Positions 58,783-64,000 of a stretch of DNA of 64,000 bases are shown here, in pieces. Origin of the DNA: an uncultured bacterium. GTDB taxonomy: Bacteria > Actinomycetota > Coriobacteriia > Coriobacteriales > Coriobacteriaceae. Position numbers and translations under genes: made by a program. The stretch lies in the NCBI GenBank assembly GCA_905215505.1, contig CAJMPU010000011.1, forward strand, positions 7,883-71,882. Direction: 5' to 3'. Within the stretch, counting starts at the first letter, position 1, and each line of letters begins with the position of its first letter. The notes below the pieces were generated by a model. It ran no database searches. It worked only from the letters and a program-made list of their open reading frames with translations, and was not told the origin of the DNA.

Positions 58783-60132
58783 GTGGCTAAGAAATCTACG
58801 GCTATCGATGTAACGCAGGGTGTCATTTGGCAACAGCTGCTGTCGCTGTGCGTCCCTATCTTCTTTAGCTCGTTTTTTCAGCAGGCTTACACGCTTATTG
58901 GTACGTATATCGTCGGCCAGTTTGGCGGCAAGCTCGCGCTGGGTGGCATTCAAGCCACGATGGTGCTCACCGAGCTCTGCATTGGCTTTTGCGTTGGCGT
59001 TGGCGCTGGCTGCGCGGTCATTACCGGTCAGTATTTTGGTCAGCACGATGATGAGCGATTGAGTCGTTCGGTCCATACGGCCATGACGCTCGCGCTGGTG
59101 GGCGGTATCGTTTTCTCGATTCTTGGCATAGTGTTCGTTGAGCCCATGCTGGTACTTATGAACACGCCGCATGAACTATTGGCCGAGGGCGTGGCCTATG
59201 CTCGTTGCTATTTTGCCGCCATGGTTGCGGCGCTGCTGCTCAATATGGGAACGGCGCTGCTGCGCGCCGTGGGCGACACACGCGGTCCTGCTGTGATCAT
59301 TGCTTCCGGCTGCCTTGTTAATGCGGTGCTGGATGTCATCTTCGTTGCCGTGCTTCATATGGAGGCTCTGGGCTGCGGCATCGCGGTGGCGCTGACCATT
59401 TGCTCCAACGCCACGATGATCGTGATTCGTATGATGCACGCTCCGGGTGCGTGGCGGCTTTCACTGTCCAAACTCTGCATTGATCCTGGCATTTGTAAGA
59501 GCATGATCTCGTGTGGTCTGCCGCTTGGCTTTCAGTCTGCTGCGTATTCGATTTCCAACGTTTTGATTCAGGTGTCGGTCAACTCGTTTGGTGCCGATGT
59601 CACCACGGCGTGGGGTCTTTCGGGCCGTTTGGATGGCATTGTCTGGATGGTTACCGAGGCGCTTGGCGTTTCGATCACCACGTTCTCGGCACAGAACTTT
59701 GGCGCGCGCAACTACGAGCGCATGCGCAAGGGCTACCATACGTCGCTTGTGCTGTCGTTTATGCTCATTGGTGGCCTGTCTGCCGTGCTACTGGTGTTCT
59801 CGGGTCCGTTGTCGCGTCTGTTTGTCGACGATGCTTCGATTTCGGCCTACACCACGACGACTCTTCATTTCATCGCGCCGTTCTACGCGATCTTCTCGAT
59901 TATCGAAAACGCGTCCGGCTCCATCCGCGGCGCTGGCGTGAGCTTCCAGCCTATGATGCTCACGATTTTTGGCACCGTCGTGCTCAGGGTGATCTGGGTG
60001 TTTGCGATTATGCCGTTCGATCCGTCGCTTGAGCACCTGCTGCTGGTTTACCCCGTAACCTGGCTCATCACGGCCACGATGTTTACCATCTACCACCACA
60101 GCGGCAACTGGCTCGGCCGCGCCACCGCCTAA
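58783..60132 (+). CDS. MATE family efflux transporter
   Basis: A 449-residue MATE transporter with twelve membrane segments. IDVTQGVIWQQLLSLCVPIFFSSFFQQAYTLIG-type N-terminus and GTALLRAVGDTRGP are family marks. The second half repeats the fold (GLPLGFQSAAYSISNVLIQ). The GTG at 58783 has GGGGAGGG upstream. Its stop codon (TAA at 60130-60132) lies at the edge of a long inverted repeat. The substrate is unknown. Confidence 0.85.
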   Translation: MAKKSTAIDVTQGVIWQQLLSLCVPIFFSSFFQQAYTLIGTYIVGQFGGKLALGGIQATMVLTELCIGFCVGVGAGCAVITGQYFGQHDDERLSRSVHTAMTLALVGGIVFSILGIVFVEPMLVLMNTPHELLAEGVAYARCYFAAMVAALLLNMGTALLRAVGDTRGPAVIIASGCLVNAVLDVIFVAVLHMEALGCGIAVALTICSNATMIVIRMMHAPGAWRLSLSKLCIDPGICKSMISCGLPLGFQSAAYSISNVLIQVSVNSFGADVTTAWGLSGRLDGIVWMVTEALGVSITTFSAQNFGARNYERMRKGYHTSLVLSFMLIGGLSAVLLVFSGPLSRLFVDDASISAYTTTTLHFIAPFYAIFSIIENASGSIRGAGVSFQPMMLTIFGTVVLRVIWVFAIMPFDPSLEHLLLVYPVTWLITATMFTIYHHSGNWLGRATA

Positions 60133-60218
60133 TGATCCGTAGGGGACGGAGGAAAACGGATCATTGACCTGGCGATAAGGCAAAATGATCCGTTTTCCTC
60201 CGTCCCCTACGGATCATT
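60131..60218. repeat. Perfect 35-bp inverted repeat supplying both flanking stop codons
   Basis: Bases 60131-60165 and 60184-60218 are perfect inverted copies of 35 bases with 18 bases between. Each arm itself starts and ends with AATGATCCGT and its complement, so nested hairpins are possible. The outer ends provide the TAA of the MATE gene and, on the other strand, the TAA of cobA. It probably serves as a two-way terminator. Confidence 0.75.
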
Positions 60219-60703
60219 TAGTATTCGATGCCTTGGCGGGCTAGGAGGCCTTCGTCGAAGTAGTGTTTGACGGGGCGCATTTCGGTTACTAGGTCCGCGA
60301 GATCGGCCAGTGGCAGCAAGCCGCGGCCGGTGAGCACGAGCTCTGTGGTGGTCGGTTTCATTGCGATCAACGCTTCGACATCTTCGCGCGTCACAAAGCC
60401 TCGGCGCATGGCTTCTCCCAGCTCATCCAAGATCAGCATGTCTACCTGGCTAATCTGCTCGCGTGCGAGCTCCATGATCTGCGCGGCGCAAGCCTCGGGC
60501 GTGTCGCGATCGGCCTGCACAATGCGCAGTCCCAGGCGCGGCGCGGCATCGTGTTCGGCGCAGTGCAGCTTCTTGGCAAACTGCAGCATGAGTACGTTGA
60601 GACCATAACCTGTGGCACGCAAAGCCAGCCCCAAGGCGGCCGTGGTTTTGCCCTTTCCGTCGCCCGTGTAGATCTGAACCTTGCCGACTTCCAGTGATGC
60701 CAT
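60218..60703 (-). CDS. cobA: Cob(I)yrinic acid a,c-diamide adenosyltransferase
   Basis: A 161-residue CobA/CobO/BtuR-type adenosyltransferase that makes adenosylcobalamin or its precursors. GDGKGKTTAALGLALRATGYG is the P-loop start, and DMLILDELGEAMRRGFV and TELVLTGRGLLPLADLAD fit the family. It is shorter than CobO (~200), as common in BtuR-like proteins from gut bacteria. No cobalamin pathway gene is adjacent. It may act in salvage. Confidence 0.85.
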   Translation of the reverse strand: MASLEVGKVQIYTGDGKGKTTAALGLALRATGYGLNVLMLQFAKKLHCAEHDAAPRLGLRIVQADRDTPEACAAQIMELAREQISQVDMLILDELGEAMRRGFVTREDVEALIAMKPTTTELVLTGRGLLPLADLADLVTEMRPVKHYFDEGLLARQGIEY

Positions 60704-60795
60704 CTCTGTCCTTTCGTGCCCGGCGTCGGTTTATCGTCGCTCGGGTTGGGTATTCTAGAAACCATTATCAACCCCAGTAGATGGAGTTCAAGCAG

Positions 60796-62688
60796 ATGGA
60801 GATGGATGACAACAAACGTAGACGGAATATGATCCTCTACGTGCTCATCGCCTTCGTCGTCTACCTCGTGCTCTCGACCGTTCTGTTCCCCAACATCGGT
60901 CACACGCAGCAGATTACGAAGACCGATTACTCGACGTTTGTCAAAGCGCTCGATAAGAAGAGCGTCAACAAGGTCGAGTACAACACGGACGATTACACGA
61001 TTTATTACACCAAGAAGGGCGAGGACGAGAACATCGCCTACAAGACGACCGGTGTGCCGAATGATGCGGGTTTTACCGATCGCGTGCTTGAATCCGGTGC
61101 GTCCCTGGAATCGGTCGTTCCCGACAAGAACTCGGGTTTGATGACCTACTACCTGCTCACCCTCATTCTTCCCATGGCGATTTTCTTCCTGATTGGCTGG
61201 TGGCTCAACCGACGCATGAAGAAGGCCATGGGTGATGACGGTCCGTCGATGAACTTTGGCGGCGGTGGTTTTGGCGGCGGTGGACTGGGCAAGTCCGGCG
61301 CGCGCGTGATCGCCTCCAAGGACGTGGGCGTGACCTTTAAGGATGTCGCCGGCCAGGAAGAGGCCAAGGAGTCCCTCAAGGAGGTCGTCGACTTTCTGGA
61401 GAAGCCGCAGCGCTACGAGGAGATCGGCGCCAAACTGCCACGCGGCGCTCTCCTTGTCGGCCCTCCGGGTACCGGTAAAACCCTGCTCGCCAAGGCTGTG
61501 GCCGGCGAGGCGGGCGTGCCGTTCTTTAGTATTTCTGGTTCTGAGTTTGTTGAGATGTTCGTTGGCCGCGGCGCCGCTAAGGTTCGCGATCTGTTTAAGC
61601 AGGCCAAGGAAAAGGCCCCGTGCATCGTGTTTATCGACGAGATCGATACCATCGGTAAGAAGCGCGATGGCGGCGGCTTTAGTGGCAACGACGAGCGCGA
61701 ACAGACGCTCAACCAGCTGTTGACCGAGATGGACGGCTTCGATAACCACAAGGGTATCGTCGTCCTCGCCGCTACCAACCGCCCCGACAGCCTTGACCCG
61801 GCCTTGCTGCGCCCTGGTCGTTTTGACCGCCGCATCCCCGTCGAACTGCCCGACCTGACCGGCCGTAAGAACATCCTCGAGCTGCATGCGAAGAGCGTGA
61901 AGACGCAGCCACCGATCGACCTGTCCGCGATTGCCCGCGCCACGCCCGGCGCCTCGGGCGCCGACCTGGCCAACATCATCAACGAGGGCGCCCTACGTGC
62001 CGTCCGCGAGGGGCGCAAGCGCGCGACCCAGGATGATTTTGAGGAGTCGGTGGAGGTCGTTATCGCCGGACAGCAGCGTAAGTCCACGGTGCTGTCCGAC
62101 CACGAGAAGCAGGTCGTTTCCTACCACGAGATCGGCCATGCTATCGTCGCCGCCCGCCAGAAGGGGTCTGCGCCGGTCACCAAGATTACCATCGTGCCGC
62201 GTACGAGCGGTGCTCTGGGCTATACCATGCAGGTTGAGGAGGATGAGCGCTTCCTGACCACACGCCAGGAGGTCCTGGACAAGCTCGCCGTCTACTGCGG
62301 CGGACGTGCCGCCGAGGAGCTCATCTTTGGTGAGATGACGACCGGCGCCGCCAACGATATCGAGCAGGCCACCAAGCTCGCCCGTAACATGGTGACGCGC
62401 TTTGGTATGTCCGACGAGTTTGGCATGATGGCGCTCGGTACCGTTCAGAATGCGTACCTCAACCAGGATACGTCGCTCACCTGCGCCCCCGGTACGGCCG
62501 AGCGCGTGGATGCGATTGTCGCCAAGCTGATCGAGGATGCGCACGACCGCGCCCTGCAGATCCTGAAGGAGAACAAGTTTAAGCTCCACGAGCTGGCTCG
62601 TTATCTGTACAAGAAGGAGACGATCACGGGCGAGGAGTTTATGAATCTCCTCACGCGCGAGAATCCGCTGATGCCTAAGCAGCAGTAG
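60796..62688 (+). CDS. ftsH: ATP-dependent zinc metalloprotease FtsH
   Basis: A 630-residue FtsH, a membrane AAA+ protease. Membrane segments are ~10-32 (NMILYVLIAFVVYLVLSTVLF) and ~120-142 (YYLLTLILPMAIFFLIGWW). The AAA domain has GPPGTGKTLLAKAV, FIDEIDTIG and the SRH RPGRFDRRI. The zinc motif is HEIGH, followed by the FtsH peptidase M41 domain. ATG 60796 is used because GGAG lies eight bases before it. ATGs at 60781 and 60802 are also possible. Length is normal. Confidence 0.93.
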   Translation: MEMDDNKRRRNMILYVLIAFVVYLVLSTVLFPNIGHTQQITKTDYSTFVKALDKKSVNKVEYNTDDYTIYYTKKGEDENIAYKTTGVPNDAGFTDRVLESGASLESVVPDKNSGLMTYYLLTLILPMAIFFLIGWWLNRRMKKAMGDDGPSMNFGGGGFGGGGLGKSGARVIASKDVGVTFKDVAGQEEAKESLKEVVDFLEKPQRYEEIGAKLPRGALLVGPPGTGKTLLAKAVAGEAGVPFFSISGSEFVEMFVGRGAAKVRDLFKQAKEKAPCIVFIDEIDTIGKKRDGGGFSGNDEREQTLNQLLTEMDGFDNHKGIVVLAATNRPDSLDPALLRPGRFDRRIPVELPDLTGRKNILELHAKSVKTQPPIDLSAIARATPGASGADLANIINEGALRAVREGRKRATQDDFEESVEVVIAGQQRKSTVLSDHEKQVVSYHEIGHAIVAARQKGSAPVTKITIVPRTSGALGYTMQVEEDERFLTTRQEVLDKLAVYCGGRAAEELIFGEMTTGAANDIEQATKLARNMVTRFGMSDEFGMMALGTVQNAYLNQDTSLTCAPGTAERVDAIVAKLIEDAHDRALQILKENKFKLHELARYLYKKETITGEEFMNLLTRENPLMPKQQ

Positions 62689-62714
62689 CGTTGCGTTCGG
62701 GACAGTAAATATCG

Positions 62715-62752
62715 ACGCCCCATTTGAGTGCCTATCTCAAATGGGGCGTTTT
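62715..62752 (+). terminator. ftsH terminator
   Basis: ACGCCCCATTTGAG (62715-62728) pairs perfectly with CTCAAATGGGGCGT (62736-62749), followed by TTT. It lies 26 bases after the ftsH stop. Confidence 0.8.
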
Positions 62753-62769
62753 GCTTGAGAGGGATGCAC

Positions 62770-63261
62770 ATGAAGATCGTGGTGAGTGCTTGTTTGATGG
62801 GTGAGAGCTGCAAGTATAACGGGCTCGACAACTACCATCGCGCGTTGGTCGAGGCCTGCGAACGTACGGGGACCGAGGTCCTCTTGGTGTGCCCTGAGGT
62901 CTTTGGGGGTCTGCCCACGCCGCGTAAGCCGTCCGAGATTGTGAACGGCGAGGTTCGTACCTGCGAGGGCATCTCGGTTGATCGCGAGTTTCGCCTGGGT
63001 GCCGAGCGCGCGCTCGATATGTGCGAGCAGGCGGGCGGTCCGTCCGAGATCGCCGCGTGCATTTTGCAGGACCGCAGCCCCTCGTGTGGTGTAGGTCGTA
63101 TCTACGACGGAACCTTCAGCGGTACGCTCACACCGGGTAACGGCGTTTTCGTCGACCTGCTCCTGCGCCACGGGTACCGTGTGATTCCGGCTAGCGAGTT
63201 CGATCCCAGCATGCTGGAACATTGTCCACAGCACTCGAACCCAACACTTCCTCACGGGTGA
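62770..63261 (+). CDS. DUF523 family protein
   Basis: A 163-residue DUF523 protein. VVSACLMGESCKYNGLDN holds the two cysteines near the N-terminus, and LQDRSPSCGVGRIYDGTFSG a third conserved Cys. VCPEVFGGLPTPRKPSEI is typical. Function is unknown. The ATG at 62770 has GAGAGGG close before it. Its C-terminus runs into the remnant region that follows. Confidence 0.8.
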   Translation: MKIVVSACLMGESCKYNGLDNYHRALVEACERTGTEVLLVCPEVFGGLPTPRKPSEIVNGEVRTCEGISVDREFRLGAERALDMCEQAGGPSEIAACILQDRSPSCGVGRIYDGTFSGTLTPGNGVFVDLLLRHGYRVIPASEFDPSMLEHCPQHSNPTLPHG

Positions 63262-63345
63262 CCGTTTTGGCATCATCCGTGAAGTTGAAATTGAGTACGA
63301 CCCGGTCATCAAAGACGTAGACCGAGTTGACAGGTGCCGTACCCA
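63191..63345 (-). pseudogene. C-terminal remnant of a serine recombinase
   Basis: In the minus-strand frame that ends at 63191, the residues VNSVYVFDDRVVLNFNFTDDAK and TVTREEVL match the last segment of large serine recombinases (typically VNxVYxxDDxVVLxFNY then EV). The N-terminal catalytic domain is missing, and the frame upstream changes character at about 63345. It overlaps the end of the DUF523 gene on the other strand, so a former insertion is likely near this site. Confidence 0.65.
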
Positions 63346-63435
63346 GGCAGTCCTTCCCCGCGGCCCTCGCGCGGGAACGCGCACACGGCCTTCCCGTCTC
63401 TTGCGCCCCTCCCGGAACTGTCCACATCAGTGTAG

Positions 63436-63666
63436 CCAATCCAGTCCGCCAAGGGCTGCAGCCCGGACAGCACGGCGATGGAGGGCTTCTTCGGCCTGCT
63501 CAAGAAGGAGTTCTGGCACGGCAGGGACTGGTCGGAATGGACCCCCGCCCGCTTCATCGAGGAGCTCGGGGGCTGGATCGGCCGATACGATACGGAGAGG
63601 CGCAGCGATGCGCTCGGTGGCCGCACGCCGGCCGAGTTTCGCTCCGCGCTGGGAAGGGCCACGTAA
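63436..63666 (+). pseudogene. IS3-family transposase C-terminal fragment
   Basis: The frame after a stop at ~63434 reads AKGCSPDSTAMEGFFGLLKKEF and then ELGGWIGRYDTERRSDALGGRTPAEFR, the C-terminal catalytic part of IS3-family (IS150/IS3 group) transposases, including the SPDS..MEGFF glutamate region. The first two thirds of the transposase and the upstream orfA are missing. No terminal inverted repeat pair was found. The DNA to 63780 looks like insertion-sequence remainder. Confidence 0.7.
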
Positions 63667-63780
63667 CGGTCCAAGAAATCGTCCGCAGTCCCCATTCTTG
63701 CCCCTTTGGGACGGCTTCTTGTTGGGACGTGCCTGCCCCAAACCCTGCTAGGAGCGAGTGCAGCAAACTGGAAGTTTAAA

Positions 63781-64000
63781 TTAGTCTTTGCAAATAACCT
63801 TTGAACCTTCAGCATCAATTACAACTCCCTGACGATTGTTAATTGGGCATAGATTCAAATCCGAAAACTCAGTTATTATTTTCTCGGTAACTTTCTTAAA
63901 TGGTGCTGTAAGAAAATGCGGAAGAACATAGAAATCAATCAAATTAAGCCCTGCATCATCTTCTTGTGAGTAGTCCTCCGGCTTTTCATCCATTTGCTCG
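63781..64000 (-). CDS. Peptidase-E-like (S51) protein, 3' part (5' end outside window)
   Basis: The minus-strand frame is open to the window end. The visible 70 residues include DDAGLNLIDFYVLPHFLTAPF and EFSDLNLCPI, then VVIDAEGS. A short VLPHF preceded by G-L-N-L matches the second half of peptidase E-type (S51, class I glutamine amidotransferase-like) proteins, which cut Asp-X dipeptides or serve unknown roles. The catalytic Ser would lie outside the window, so activity cannot be judged. Confidence 0.55.
   Translation of the reverse strand, partial: EQMDEKPEDYSQEDDAGLNLIDFYVLPHFLTAPFKKVTEKIITEFSDLNLCPINNRQGVVIDAEGSKVICKD

Noticed and set aside
63309..63818. 169-codon minus-strand frame across the IS remnant
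   Set aside because: It reads antisense to the recognisable transposase fragment and has no motif of its own.

Overview
The window looks like chromosomal DNA from a member of the Coriobacteriia (Actinomycetota), most likely Collinsella or a close relative. I infer this from the high-GC housekeeping proteins, the actinobacterial gene orders (rimP-nusA-infB-rbfA-nrnA-truB-ribF, recG-rsmD-coaD, yceD-rpmF-plsX-acpP-rnc-smc-ftsY-ffh) and the style of the accessory genes. No 16S rRNA gene is present, so the genus is an inference.

Positions 1-10500 form an AT-richer accessory island that looks like a defence and toxin island. It holds the 3' part of an AAA_13/RloC-like ATPase, an Abi_2 (AbiF/AbiD) HEPN protein behind a structured abiF-RNA-like leader, a decayed second copy of that leader, a duplicated unknown gene whose second copy is broken, and two convergent genes of unknown function that each carry a HEPN-like Rx4-6H motif. 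It also holds a frameshifted and truncated Abi_2 pseudogene, an unknown protein paired with a PIN-domain nuclease, and a HigB/HigA-type toxin-antitoxin pair behind a perfect 30-bp palindrome. A 450-bp repeat-rich non-coding block lies in this island.

Positions 10647-21742 hold a Gram-positive-type Pel exopolysaccharide operon: pelD, pelE, a pelA-type deacetylase, pelF and pelG, followed by a CotH lipoprotein, a VTC-domain protein and a DUF4956 membrane protein. The genes overlap or nearly touch, so they are probably co-transcribed. PelD keeps an RxxD c-di-GMP inhibitory-site motif ahead of a degenerate GGDEF motif. A PLP-fold protein without the normal Schiff-base lysine motif follows.

From 22992 the window is mostly core genome: a ModE-like regulator, guaB, leuS, the rimP-nusA-infB-rbfA-nrnA-truB-ribF-dnaG run, rpoD, two identical tRNA-Asn genes, a Gls24/FakA-like/recG/rsmD/coaD run, a coiled-coil gene with yceD, rpmF, plsX, acpP, rnc, smc, ftsY and ffh, then a DUF134-NifX fusion, thyA-folA, an rRNA methyltransferase, a MATE transporter, cobA/btuR, ftsH and a DUF523 protein. 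The right edge holds decayed mobile DNA (a serine-recombinase C-terminus and an IS3-type transposase end) and the 3' part of a peptidase-E-like gene.

A recurring trait is long nested palindromes between genes (22784-22943, 25163-25281, 39711-39800, 60131-60218). The last one supplies the stop codons of both flanking convergent genes. No CRISPR array, rRNA gene or complete insertion sequence was seen.
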